A stretch of 64,000 nucleotides of DNA from an uncultured Clostridia bacterium (GTDB lineage Bacteria > Bacillota > Clostridia > Christensenellales > Aristaeellaceae), in contig CALCQO010000045.1 of assembly GCA_937894675.1 (NCBI GenBank), forward strand, positions 1-64,000. Reading direction: 5' to 3'. Below the pieces are notes generated by a model. The model was not told where the DNA came from. It ran no database searches and saw only the letters and a list, made by a program, of their open reading frames with translations. Positions 40,932 to 48,823 of the stretch are shown here, in pieces. The position numbers were made by a program, and so were the translations under genes. Position 1 is the stretch's first letter. Each line of letters begins with the position of its first letter.

Positions 40932-41657
40932 TTATTCCTCCTTTTGTTGTACGGCCTGGGCGCTTGCGCCGGCAGCCGAGCTGGTTTTCATACTCATTTC
41001 ATCGCTGATCAGGCTGTCCTGCTTCAGCATGGTTTCCAACACGTCAATGTCTGTGGAGACATCCAGCATATCGTCCCGGTACAGCGTATCCAGCTGTTTT
41101 TTAAAAGCCGAGAGCACCACATCCATGGCGTCCTCGATTCTCTTCTTGGTATCCGCCACGTTATCGCCCTGTACCTTCTGTTCCTCTATCCGGCGGTAGC
41201 TGGAGAGCATTTTGAGGGTGGTGGGCAGATAATAATCCATAAAACGGCGGATTTGCGGGGCTTTGCCGGGCTGCTCAATAACGGTGCGGAAAATCTTGTT
41301 GCTGACCGATTCCATTTCGTCCATCTGCCGGGACAGGACAGGGTCGGGGATGCGGTCATTCTCCTTGCGGATCTGGGTCAGCATATCCTGGCCGCGCTGC
41401 ACAAGGCGGTCCACCGTTTCATTGCCCGTCAGCGGCAGTTCCTGCTGCTTGGGGGCTTCCTTGGTGGTGTCCAGGCCCGAACCCATGATATAACCAATAT
41501 ACCCCGTCAGCGCCGATAAAGCGCCCATGCTGAGGTAATGCCCCAGTTTATACAGGGGAAAGACACCCGAATAGACAAGGGCCGTGACACCGGCGGCAAT
41601 GGCGCCGATGATGATGCCTTTGATGGGTGATTTGGATTGACTGTATTTTTTGGCCAT
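40932..41657 (-). CDS. xpaC: XpaC-family (5-bromo-4-chloroindolyl phosphate hydrolysis) membrane protein
   Basis: A 241-residue protein from ATG 41657 (GGGAGGG upstream); the ORF extends to 41699, but the leader peptide is not conserved. Two hydrophobic segments close to the N-terminus (about 12-30 and 40-58) precede a helical cytosolic domain typical of XpaC. XpaC was named from a phosphatase-like phenotype in Bacillus; no enzymatic activity is proven. It is the first gene of the operon with TelA, LemA-like, TPM, PDE and MBL. Confidence 0.85.
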   Translation of the reverse strand: MAKKYSQSKSPIKGIIIGAIAAGVTALVYSGVFPLYKLGHYLSMGALSALTGYIGYIMGSGLDTTKEAPKQQELPLTGNETVDRLVQRGQDMLTQIRKENDRIPDPVLSRQMDEMESVSNKIFRTVIEQPGKAPQIRRFMDYYLPTTLKMLSSYRRIEEQKVQGDNVADTKKRIEDAMDVVLSAFKKQLDTLYRDDMLDVSTDIDVLETMLKQDSLISDEMSMKTSSAAGASAQAVQQKEE

Positions 41658-41704
41658 GTTTCCCTCCCGGCGGACTCCAAAAACCTTCCGCATATTCATT
41701 GAAA

Positions 41705-41733
41705 ATTATAGCATACCAGGGGACTTGATTCAA
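41705..41733 (-). promoter_or_regulatory. Promoter of the xpaC-telA operon
   Basis: On the minus strand, TTGAAT (41733-41728) and perfect TATAAT (41710-41705) are 17 bases apart. Confidence 0.75.
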
Positions 41734-41769
41734 ATTAAATTTCCCTCATAAAAAGGCTTCTCCCCCGTC

Positions 41770-41798
41770 TGGACAAACCCCACGGGGACGGATATACT
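41770..41798 (+). promoter_or_regulatory. Promoter of the GATase-phosphoesterase operon
   Basis: TGGACA (41770-41775) and TATACT (41793-41798) are 17 bases apart, about 35 bases before the start codon. Confidence 0.68.
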
Positions 41799-41831
41799 GG
41801 GGCGTGCAAGACAAATAACGGAGGACATGCT

Positions 41832-42539
41832 ATGCCCATCATCGGGATATGCGCGGACTGGGACGAAACAAGGCTGCGTTCCAATCTGCCCAATGACTAT
41901 GTGCGCGCCCTGCTCGCGGCCGGCGCCGTGCCCCTGATCCTGCCCATCGGCGGGGATGAAACAACCTGGCAAAAGATGGCGGACGCTGTGGACGGCCTGC
42001 TGTTTCCCGGCGGGGTGGATATGGATCCCCAGCTGTACGGGGAACCGAAGCATCCCCTGACCAATATCCCCAACCGGCTGCGGGATGACCAGGAATTGTT
42101 TATCATGCGCTACGCCCTGGAAAACGGCAAGCCCCTGCTGGCTGTGTGCCGGGGTTTTCAGCTGCTCAACTGCCTGGACGGAGGCACCCTGCACCAGGAT
42201 ATCGAAAACATGGTGGATACCAGCATTGACCACGCTCAATTCAGTTTGCGGGACGCGGACATCCACGAAGTGGCCCTGACCCCCGGCACTCTGCTGGCCA
42301 AAGTAATGGGCGAAAACAGGGTGATGGTCAACTCCCGCCACCACCAGGCGGTAAAGAAGATTGGACAGGGGCTTGTCGCCTCAGCCCACGCCCCGGACGG
42401 TATGGTGGAGGCGCTGGAGTTCGCGGACGGCCGTCCCTGTCTGGCGGTGCAGTGGCACCCGGAATCCCTGTTTGAAAAAAGCGCTGCCCAGATGCGCCTG
42501 TTTGACTGGCTGACCCAGGCGGCGGAAGGCAACGCATGA
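41832..42539 (+). CDS. Gamma-glutamyl-gamma-aminobutyrate hydrolase-like class I glutamine amidotransferase (peptidase C26)
   Basis: A 235-residue stand-alone GATase. The nucleophile is Cys106 in L-L-A-V-C-R-G-F-Q, and the His/Glu pair is near the C-terminus in V-Q-W-H-P-E-S-L. F-P-G-G-V-D-M-D-P-Q-L-Y (58-69) is the PuuD/C26 family signature. Members hydrolyse gamma-glutamyl amides such as gamma-glutamyl-GABA from putrescine degradation. No other polyamine genes are nearby, so substrate assignment is tentative. The stop overlaps the next start (ATGA). Confidence 0.9.
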   Translation: MPIIGICADWDETRLRSNLPNDYVRALLAAGAVPLILPIGGDETTWQKMADAVDGLLFPGGVDMDPQLYGEPKHPLTNIPNRLRDDQELFIMRYALENGKPLLAVCRGFQLLNCLDGGTLHQDIENMVDTSIDHAQFSLRDADIHEVALTPGTLLAKVMGENRVMVNSRHHQAVKKIGQGLVASAHAPDGMVEALEFADGRPCLAVQWHPESLFEKSAAQMRLFDWLTQAAEGNA

Positions 42540-43246
42540 GAATCGGTCTGATCGCGGACCTGCACGGCAACATGACGGCGGTGAGCCGCCTGGAGCAGGA
42601 TATCCATCGCCGAAACCTGGATAAGCTCTGGTGCCTGGGGGACATCGTGGGCAAAGGCCCCTCCTCCGACCGCACCTTTGACTGGGCGGCGGCCAACTGC
42701 GACGTGATTCTGCGGGGCAACTGGGACGAAGGGGTGGGCAACCGCCATTTCTGCAACGATTTCTTCTACCACGAGCAGCTAGGCGAAAAGCGGCTGAAGC
42801 GGCTGCAGGAATTCCCCCTGGAAAAGCATCTGGTATTAAGCGGCAAGCACATCCGCCTGCTGCACGGGCGGCCGGTCACCAAGAGCATTCCCTTCATCCA
42901 TGACGAGGCGGCCAGCCTTGCCCCTTTGTTTCAGCCGGATTGTCAGGTGGTGGGCTATGCCGACTGTCATCGGCAGGGGCTGCGCACCCTGGACTGCGGC
43001 CTGCTGTTTAACACCGGCAGCGTGGGCAACAGCCTGGGGGTAACCCATATCCAGTACGCCATCCTGGAGGGGGACGAGGAGGACATCACCGCCCCGCTCG
43101 ACTTCACCTTTGTCAACCTGCCCTATGACAACCAAGCCGCCGTGGAGGAAGTACGCCAGCAGCCAGGCCTGCGCTACCCAGACGCCTTTATTGAGGAGAT
43201 TACAAAGGGCACTTACTCCCGGCACCTGAACAACAAGGAGAAATAA
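42536..43246 (+). CDS. Calcineurin-like metallophosphoesterase
   Basis: A 236-residue phosphoesterase of the YfcE/MJ0936-like group. Metal motifs are I-A-D-L-H-G-N (5-11), G-D-I-V-G-K-G-P (39-46), G-N-W-D (61-64) and, later, G-Y-A-D-C-H. It is coupled to the amidohydrolase gene upstream. A bidirectional terminator follows it. Substrate unknown; cyclic or nucleotide phosphodiesters are typical of the fold. Confidence 0.87.
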   Translation: MRIGLIADLHGNMTAVSRLEQDIHRRNLDKLWCLGDIVGKGPSSDRTFDWAAANCDVILRGNWDEGVGNRHFCNDFFYHEQLGEKRLKRLQEFPLEKHLVLSGKHIRLLHGRPVTKSIPFIHDEAASLAPLFQPDCQVVGYADCHRQGLRTLDCGLLFNTGSVGNSLGVTHIQYAILEGDEEDITAPLDFTFVNLPYDNQAAVEEVRQQPGLRYPDAFIEEITKGTYSRHLNNKEK

Positions 43247-43273
43247 ACTCTCCGCATGATTAAGAACGAAACG

Positions 43274-43301
43274 AAAAGACAGCCCCGCGGCTGTCTTTTT
43301 C
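43274..43301. terminator. Bidirectional terminator
   Basis: Arms AAAAGACAGCC (43274-43284) and GGCTGTCTTTT (43289-43299) with a four-base loop. It lies between the convergent phosphoesterase and Fe-S membrane protein genes. Confidence 0.88.
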
Positions 43302-43339
43302 TTTCATTTTGTCGATACGATAGGATGGGCCGAAAGCGC

Positions 43340-43897
43340 TTACCCTTGCTGCTTCTGTATGCCAGGTTTATCCTTTCCGGGCCCGCCGCCCAGCACGGAG
43401 GCGGTAAAGCCCTGGTAGTTGTTCGCTTCCCTGCGGTCCACCTCGGACAGGAGGGATTTCTTCGCCAGGCATCCCTGGGCAACCCCGTAGGGACACAGCT
43501 GGTCGTGGAACACATCGGGGTGATGGTTCCAGGTAAGCAGCACGGAAACCAGCATCCAGAGAAGCATCACCGGCAAATCCCTGCCCAGTAATTTGCGGGA
43601 CAGAAAAAACAGAGCGATGGTAGCCGCAAGGGAAATATTGGCGGCTTTCTTTCCCCCAAGCCATTTGGGGGCGGGTTTATTGCCCCGGCCCAGTTTGACT
43701 TTCAGCTTCATCATCCATACCATCAGGGTATTCATGGGACAGGCCAGCACACAGTACAGGCGCTTGCCGAACAGAAGGGGAAAAATCAGGCTTACTAGGT
43801 ACAGACCTAGCCAGACCAGCAGCAGCAGCCGGTTCCTGAGCAGGATAAAAAACAAGACCAGAAAGGCGATTCTAATCAGAGGTGCGGCTTTTTTCAT
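43340..43897 (-). CDS. 4Fe-4S-binding membrane protein (NapH/YccM-like, Fer4_5 fragment)
   Basis: A 185-residue protein from ATG 43897 (GGGAGG upstream). Membrane helices lie at about 8-26, 28-46 and 85-112. Two motifs of the NapH/NosR/CcoG type are visible: K-R-L-Y-C-V-L-A-C-P-M-N-T and later H-D-Q-L-C-P-Y-G-V-A-Q-G-C. Such proteins pass electrons across the membrane or assist cofactor insertion. It is shorter than NapH (about 290) and lacks the C-terminal ferredoxin domains. It is divergent from the Crp/Fnr gene, with a palindrome at the class II activator distance from its -10 box. Confidence 0.75.
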   Translation of the reverse strand: MKKAAPLIRIAFLVLFFILLRNRLLLLVWLGLYLVSLIFPLLFGKRLYCVLACPMNTLMVWMMKLKVKLGRGNKPAPKWLGGKKAANISLAATIALFFLSRKLLGRDLPVMLLWMLVSVLLTWNHHPDVFHDQLCPYGVAQGCLAKKSLLSEVDRREANNYQGFTASVLGGGPGKDKPGIQKQQG

Positions 43898-43926
43898 AAC
43901 AACCTCCCAAACATTCATACCAGAAG

Positions 43927-43932
43927 ATTGTA
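43927..43932 (-). promoter_or_regulatory. -10 box of the Fe-S membrane protein gene
   Basis: On the minus strand TACAAT. The expected start site near 43920 places the palindrome centre (43961.5) about 41.5 bases upstream, the class II position for Crp/Fnr activators. No good -35 is present, as expected of an activated promoter. Confidence 0.5.
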
Positions 43933-43952
43933 CTGGAAGGGAAAGAAAAAAA

Positions 43953-43970
43953 GTGTTACCATGGTAACAC
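43953..43970. promoter_or_regulatory. Crp/Fnr-type operator, 18-bp perfect palindrome
   Basis: GTGTTACCATGGTAACAC reads identically on both strands. It ends directly before the ribosome site of the Crp/Fnr gene, so it could repress that gene while activating the divergent Fe-S gene. The half-site GTGTTACC resembles the spaced Crp/Fnr palindromes, though it is not the E. coli CRP or FNR consensus. Confidence 0.72.
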
Positions 43971-43982
43971 TTGGAGGATAGG

Positions 43983-44642
43983 ATGAAAGATTCCGTGAAA
44001 GAAATGATGGGGATCCCCCTGCTGTCCCCTTTTTCCCAGAAAGACCTGCTTCAGTTGCTGGAGACGGGAAACATGCGCCTGTCCGTCCATCCCCAGGGCA
44101 GGCTGCTGCACATGGAGGGGGATGCTTGCCGGGAACTGGAGATCATCCTCTCAGGCAGCCTAGCGGTGGAGCGCGTCGACGCTGCCGGGGAGGTTATGAC
44201 CATCGCGGCTTTTCAGCGGGGCGACTGTATCGGCGGAAACCTGTTGTTTTCCAAAGATCCTGTCTACCACATGACGGTCAGCGTGACCCAAAAGGCACGC
44301 ATCCTCAGCGCGGACAAGGAGACTTTGCTGTCCCTGTTCCACTTGAATCAGGCATTTTTGGAGCAATACCTGGGGTATGTGGCGGACAACGCGGTGATTC
44401 TGGAGGGAAAGCTGAAAAACTACGCCAATGTGCCGGTGCGCCAGCGGGTGATGAACTACCTGGCCGCGGAGACACGCAGGCAGGGCAGCCGCCAGATCTT
44501 GCTGCCCGTCAGCAAAAAAGCGCTGGCCGCCCAACTGGGGGTGCAGCGCACCTCCCTGTCCCGGATGCTGCAGCGGCTGCGGGACGAGGGTGTGCTGGCA
44601 TTTGACAGGCAGCATATCACCCTGCTGCGGGAGGATGGGTAA
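43983..44642 (+). CDS. Crp/Fnr-family transcriptional regulator
   Basis: A 219-residue regulator from ATG 43983 (TTGGAGG upstream). An N-terminal cyclic-nucleotide-type beta barrel (about 10-130) and long dimerisation helix are followed by a winged helix (S-K-K-A-L-A-A-Q-L-G-V-Q-R-T-S-L-S-R-M-L, about 169-188) with the R-T-S-L-S-R recognition helix. It has only two or three scattered cysteines, none in an FNR-type N-terminal cluster, so any redox or NO sensing would need haem or another ligand. The palindrome at its start and the divergent Fe-S protein gene suggest a paired regulation unit. Confidence 0.9.
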   Translation: MKDSVKEMMGIPLLSPFSQKDLLQLLETGNMRLSVHPQGRLLHMEGDACRELEIILSGSLAVERVDAAGEVMTIAAFQRGDCIGGNLLFSKDPVYHMTVSVTQKARILSADKETLLSLFHLNQAFLEQYLGYVADNAVILEGKLKNYANVPVRQRVMNYLAAETRRQGSRQILLPVSKKALAAQLGVQRTSLSRMLQRLRDEGVLAFDRQHITLLREDG

Positions 44643-44666
44643 GCGGAAAATCCATGGGATTCGGCT

Positions 44667-45212
44667 TTACAGCGCTGTTCCTTTCGAGGGGATGGAGAAT
44701 CGGGAGGTGTCCACCCCTTCCAGTTCCAGCAGCTGGATTTTCTTTGCAATGCCCCCCGCGTACCCTGTCAGACTGCCGTCCGACCCCACCACCCGGTGGC
44801 AGGGAATCAGGATGGAAAGGGGATTGTGCCCCACGGCGCCGCCCACCGCCTGGGCGGAGACGGATGCCTTTCCCTGCACATGCGCCAGTTTTCGGGCGAT
44901 GTCCCCGTAGGTACATACCTGTCCATAGGGAATGTCCCGCAGGATGGCCCATACCGCCTGCTGGAAGGAGCTGCCCTGGGGCGCCAGGGGCAGCTCTGAC
45001 AGGGCGGGCTTTTCCCCCGCGAAATACCTGGCAAGCCATTGCTTTGCGCTGTTGAACAGGGGGATATCGTCCTTTGTTTCCATAGACACGGGAAGGCTGC
45101 CCCCAAAATACTTCTGCCCTTCCAGCCAAAGGCCCACCAGGTTTTCACCCCCCTCGCCGCAGGCGATGGTGAGGGTGCCCAGTGGGGATGGATACGTGGT
45201 TTGGTAATACAT
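44667..45212 (-). CDS. ogt: Methylated-DNA-protein-cysteine methyltransferase
   Basis: A 181-residue suicide repair enzyme that removes alkyl groups from O6 of guanine. The acceptor cysteine lies in I-P-C-H-R-V-V-G, and the arginine finger region is upstream (Y-G-D-I-A-R-K). The N-terminal RNase-H-like ferredoxin domain is present (M-Y-Y-Q-T-T-Y-P-S-P-L-G). The start is ATG 45212 with AGGAGA upstream, not the longer ORF to 45227. The gene is convergent with the Crp/Fnr gene and separated from it by only 24 bases. Confidence 0.95.
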   Translation of the reverse strand: MYYQTTYPSPLGTLTIACGEGGENLVGLWLEGQKYFGGSLPVSMETKDDIPLFNSAKQWLARYFAGEKPALSELPLAPQGSSFQQAVWAILRDIPYGQVCTYGDIARKLAHVQGKASVSAQAVGGAVGHNPLSILIPCHRVVGSDGSLTGYAGGIAKKIQLLELEGVDTSRFSIPSKGTAL

Positions 45213-45247
45213 AATGTCTCCTATCAAGCCCTTTGTCGCTGCTTAGA

Positions 45248-45256
45248 ATTATACCA
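45248..45256 (-). promoter_or_regulatory. Extended -10 promoter of ogt
   Basis: On the minus strand, TGG-TATAAT (45256-45248) is an extended -10. The -35 is poor. Confidence 0.55.
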
Positions 45257-45301
45257 TAACGGCGGCATATTAGGGCAGGTAATAAAGTGTTCAAAGGAAC
45301 A

Positions 45302-45322
45302 GCCCCTCCGGTTTGGAGGGGC
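45302..45322. terminator. GC-rich hairpin near the SIMPL gene end
   Basis: Perfect arms GCCCCTCC (45302-45309) and GGAGGGGC (45315-45322). The T-rich part after it is weak on the minus strand, so termination efficiency is uncertain. Confidence 0.5.
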
Positions 45323-45368
45323 CGTTTGTATTTGGGCAGCTTTCAGCCGTGCCTGTGCCTGGATTGCC

Positions 45369-46091
45369 TTATGGCAGCAAGGGGGCTTTGGCCAGCTCAA
45401 ACTCGATGACGATGTTGGAGGTAACGGACACATCGCCGCTGACAATTGCCGCGCCTTTGGCGGAGGCGTCCAGCATTTCCATGTTGTTGGCCAGGCCGTA
45501 GCCGCCGCGGTAGGTGCCCATGTCCTCGATGCGGACCACTTCGCCCAAAGTGCGTCCCGCCGCAGCCGCCAGCACCTGGGCGTTGGCTTTGGCGTTTTCC
45601 ACCGCCAGGGTCATAGCCTTTTCATAGGCCTGGGTGGTTTTTGAATTGGAGAACTCCAGCCCGTAGATGTTGTTGGCGCCCGCCTTGGTGGCTTCGTCAA
45701 TGACAGCGCTCAGGTTTTCCAGGTTGCGCACGGTGATGTACAGCACGTTGCTGACTTCGTATTCCAGCCCGCCCGACTCGGTGGCGTAGCCGTACATGTT
45801 GGAAATAATCTGCACATTGTATTGGCTGGTAATGATGTCTTCCTTGGGGATGCCGGCTTTTTCAGCGGCGGCCAGGATGTCCGCCATGACCTTCGTGTTG
45901 TTCTTCAGGGCTTCCTCCGCCGTTTGCTCCCTGGTGGCGGCGCCCAGGTACAAGGTGGCGGTATCAGCCGCCAGGGAAACGCTTGCCGTGCCGTTGACGC
46001 GGATAATATGCGTGTCCTCCTCCGCCAGGGTAGGGACAGCCAGGGACAGCGCCAGCACGGCCGCCAGCAGGACGATCAGTATCTTTTTCAT
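45369..46091 (-). CDS. Exported SIMPL-domain protein
   Basis: A 240-residue protein with a signal peptide (1-23, ending T-L-A) and a SIMPL domain (signalling molecule associated with mouse PELLE-like kinase, formerly DUF541) over nearly all of the rest: I-R-V-N-G-T-A-S-V-S-L-A-A-D-T-A near the start and a C-terminal V-T-S-N-I-V-I-E-F-E-L. Bacterial SIMPL proteins form outward-facing complexes; some are linked to oxidative stress. The start overlaps the DUF4349 gene stop (ATGA), placing it last in the sigma-factor operon. Confidence 0.88.
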   Translation of the reverse strand: MKKILIVLLAAVLALSLAVPTLAEEDTHIIRVNGTASVSLAADTATLYLGAATREQTAEEALKNNTKVMADILAAAEKAGIPKEDIITSQYNVQIISNMYGYATESGGLEYEVSNVLYITVRNLENLSAVIDEATKAGANNIYGLEFSNSKTTQAYEKAMTLAVENAKANAQVLAAAAGRTLGEVVRIEDMGTYRGGYGLANNMEMLDASAKGAAIVSGDVSVTSNIVIEFELAKAPLLP

Positions 46092-47263
46092 TTGTTCTTC
46101 TTCCTCCTTTTAATCAGGGCTTTCACGATTACAACGATGAGGGCAATGCCCAGGATGAAGGGCAGCATGACGACCAGGAATACCAGCATGTCGCTGAAGA
46201 AGGCCTGCAGCCCTTCCCACATGGTTTGCAGCGCGCTTGAGATGCGGTCGCCCAGGGTGGCTTCCTTGATTTCCACGATGTCGCTGGGCAGTTCTTCCCG
46301 CAGGTAGATGGATACGGTGGAGTAGTTGACCTTGCTTTCCATCCCCTTGAGGGAGCCGGACAGGCTGTCAATCTGGTACTGGGTTTCGGCGATGGAGGAT
46401 TCAATCTCCAGCAGGTCTGAAATGGTGAGGGCTTTCTTCATCATTTCCTGCAGGCGCGCCATCTTGTCCTGCTGGGTTTTCAGCCTGGTTTCCACATCAG
46501 TATATCTTTCGCTGACATCCTCCGCGCTTTCGCTGACGGATACCGAGCGGCCGACGGACTGCATCTGCTGGATGAAGCCGTCCAGCTTTTCCGCCGGGAC
46601 GCGCAGTTTGAGGCGGGCATACCGGCTGGTTCGCACTTCCGCTGACAGGGTGGAATCCTCGATATAGCCGCCCATGTCCGCGAGGGCTTTCTTGATTTTC
46701 TCGTAGTCGGCGTCAAACTCCCGGGTGGAAAGGGTCATATCCACGGTGCGGATTACTTTGGCGATTTCCACCGCCTGAGGCGCGCCGCCGACAGCGGACT
46801 TCATGGCCATGTCCGGCATGGCGCTTTCGTAGGAGTAATCGGCGGTTGCCTGCATCCGGTGCGCGGAATCGCCGCCTACGGATGAGGGATAGTAGTAATC
46901 AGCGCTGGTCTGTCCGGCGGTTGTTTGGGCGTTGCGCTGGTTGGGGTTCAGGATATTCCTGGTTGCCAGGGTGCCGCCCAGCAACAGCATCAGCGCCGCC
47001 GCCGCGGCCAGCCACCGTTTGACGGGGGCGGTAAGCAAAGTTTTTTTCTCCATGGGGGGGGCCTCCTTTCTGATGGCCTGCCGCCAGGAGGAGCTGAAGG
47101 AAGCGGGTACCACGCCATCCTCGTCCAGGGTGCGGCAGTCGAGACGGAGGGTCCAGGCCATGCGGCAGTCGGGGCAGCTTTCCATATGCTGCCGCGCCTG
47201 CTGGCTTAGCTCAGCGCCTGGTTCCATCTCGCCAAGGAGGGTGCGGAAATCTTCACAGTTCAT
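46088..47263 (-). CDS. Anti-sigma-like protein: zinc-finger N-terminus fused to DUF4349
   Basis: A 391-residue protein from ATG 47263 (AAGGAGGG upstream). The N-terminus is a ZAS-type anti-sigma zinc finger (H-M-E-S-C-P-D-C, H-x3-C-x2-C near 33-40). A membrane helix at about 82-98 separates it from an outside DUF4349 domain with a long coiled coil (about 255-310) and a second C-terminal membrane helix (360-385). Its start overlaps the sigma factor gene by 11 bases, a typical sigma/anti-sigma coupling. It probably holds the sigma factor at the membrane until an envelope signal arrives; this is inferred. Confidence 0.85.
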   Translation of the reverse strand: MNCEDFRTLLGEMEPGAELSQQARQHMESCPDCRMAWTLRLDCRTLDEDGVVPASFSSSWRQAIRKEAPPMEKKTLLTAPVKRWLAAAAALMLLLGGTLATRNILNPNQRNAQTTAGQTSADYYYPSSVGGDSAHRMQATADYSYESAMPDMAMKSAVGGAPQAVEIAKVIRTVDMTLSTREFDADYEKIKKALADMGGYIEDSTLSAEVRTSRYARLKLRVPAEKLDGFIQQMQSVGRSVSVSESAEDVSERYTDVETRLKTQQDKMARLQEMMKKALTISDLLEIESSIAETQYQIDSLSGSLKGMESKVNYSTVSIYLREELPSDIVEIKEATLGDRISSALQTMWEGLQAFFSDMLVFLVVMLPFILGIALIVVIVKALIKRRKKNK

Positions 47264-47834
47264 TGTATTCCCTCCTTTCATCAATAGGACGGGGAGTTGA
47301 GAGAAAAAGTTCCGCCTGCTGGGAAAGAATTTTTTGCAAAGCGTTTCTGGCCCGGCTGAGCCGGCTGCGCAGGGTGCCTACAGGGATATCCAGCGCCTGG
47401 GCAGTTTCTTCGTAGCTGAGCCCCTGCAAATCGCACAGCACAACCGCCGCCCTGGCATGGTCGGGCAATTGCTGCAGGGCCTTTTCCAGCAGCTCTTTGC
47501 GGACGCTTTCCTCCAGGGACAAATAGGGAGAGGGGCCGTCGTCCGCCTTTTCCCACCCCGCGTCCTGCAGGGCGTCCAGGGAGATTACGCCTTTTTTGCT
47601 TCTGAGAAAGTCCATACAGACCCGGGCGGCGATTGTATGCAGCCAGGTGGAAAACTTGGCGTCCCCCCGGAAGGACGAAAAAGCGCGGAAGGCGCGCAGC
47701 ATGGTTTCCTGGGCGCAATCCTCCGCGTCCTCGCGGCTGCCCACCATGCGCAGACAGGTGAAATACACCTGCTTCTCGCAGGGGGCGGCTAATTGTTCAA
47801 AGGCATCCGCCTGTTTTTTTCCAAAAAGAGGCAT
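47253..47834 (-). CDS. ECF-type RNA polymerase sigma factor
   Basis: A 193-residue group 4 sigma factor. Region 2 (E-D-A-E-D-C-A-Q-E-T-M-L-R-A-F-R-A-F-S-S-F, about 35-56) and region 4 (L-P-D-H-A-R-A-A-V-V-L-C-D-L-Q-G-L-S-Y-E-E-T-A, about 120-145) are clear. The start has a GGGAGGG site. It is the first gene of the sigma/anti-sigma/SIMPL operon. A small inverted repeat AAACAG-GGA-CTGTTT lies at 47862-47876 upstream, but no clear promoter was identified. Confidence 0.93.
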   Translation of the reverse strand: MPLFGKKQADAFEQLAAPCEKQVYFTCLRMVGSREDAEDCAQETMLRAFRAFSSFRGDAKFSTWLHTIAARVCMDFLRSKKGVISLDALQDAGWEKADDGPSPYLSLEESVRKELLEKALQQLPDHARAAVVLCDLQGLSYEETAQALDIPVGTLRSRLSRARNALQKILSQQAELFLSTPRPIDERREYNEL

Positions 47835-47899
47835 TCAATCCCTCCCTTCGATGATGTAACGAAACAGGGACTGTTTTTCTTGCACGCGGCCTTTGGCCG

Positions 47900-48823
47900 T
47901 TATTTTCCGGTAAACAAATTAAGCAGCCGGGTCAGCACATTCTGATCCTGGGCCTGCACCTGCTGGGTTACTTCCTTCACCATTGGTTTGGCGGGTACCG
48001 CTTCCATCATCATCACGAACTGCAGGGCACTGATTTCCCCATTGCGCTCGTCGGCGAAGGATACGGGGTTCTTCTGGGGCTGGTTTAAAAAGCTGTCCAT
48101 CATATTGCCGGCCGCCGCCTGCAGGGGGGAGCCTGCCAGCATGCCTTCGGCATACTGCTTGTACATGTCAGCGTCCATGGCCATGCGCACCCCGGCAATC
48201 TGCAGATCCGCCATGCTGAAATCCTGCACGTCGGCGGTGATGGTGAAGGCGGTTTCCGCCCCCGGCAGCACCACAAAAGCCAGGGTATAGGTGCCCCCCG
48301 CCGCCGCGATGGTGGCTTTTTCGCTCTGGATATTCAGGCACTTGTCGCCGTCCAGGGTCATGGTCATCTGCAGCGCCAGGTTGGCGGCGTATTGCTTATA
48401 CGCAGGGTTAAGCGCAACTTTCAGCGTCATCTCCAATTTCCCCTCAGCGCCGGAGAGGGCTTCGGGCTGCGCGGGCTGCCCGTCCAAAAGATAGGACAAA
48501 CTGATCTGCCAGGGCAGGGCGATCCAATCGGGGTTGCCCTGGTAGCGGAAGCGCCCCTTGGGCATGCTGAAGGAAACCTGTTCTTCCCCGTAGGGCAATT
48601 CTTCCAGGCTGCTCAGGTTTTCCACCTCTGCGTAGCGGCCGAAATCCTCTACCTGGGCGGCTTCATCCGCCTCAAAATCGTTGACGATGTAAAGGCCCTG
48701 AATGTCCCCCGAGGGAGAGAGGCGGGCGTAGACAACTTCCTGTTTCTTTACCTGGGCGGAAGCGGTCAGGGTGCCCAGCAGAGCGATTAGCAGAAAGGCC
48801 ACGAAAACGCGCTTATGCTTCAT
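47900..48823 (-). CDS. Exported protein of unknown function, MMPL partner
   Basis: A 307-residue protein with a signal peptide (1-24, ending L-T-A-S-A) and a beta-rich remainder with no recognised domain. Its start lies inside the mmpL gene (11-base overlap), so it is made together with the exporter. The N-terminal part (Y-A-R-L-S-P-S-G-D-I-Q-G-L-Y-I-V-N) resembles periplasmic partners encoded next to MMPL proteins in Clostridia, annotated as hypothetical. It may receive or shape the exported substrate; that is inference from position only. Confidence 0.72.
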   Translation of the reverse strand: MKHKRVFVAFLLIALLGTLTASAQVKKQEVVYARLSPSGDIQGLYIVNDFEADEAAQVEDFGRYAEVENLSSLEELPYGEEQVSFSMPKGRFRYQGNPDWIALPWQISLSYLLDGQPAQPEALSGAEGKLEMTLKVALNPAYKQYAANLALQMTMTLDGDKCLNIQSEKATIAAAGGTYTLAFVVLPGAETAFTITADVQDFSMADLQIAGVRMAMDADMYKQYAEGMLAGSPLQAAAGNMMDSFLNQPQKNPVSFADERNGEISALQFVMMMEAVPAKPMVKEVTQQVQAQDQNVLTRLLNLFTGK

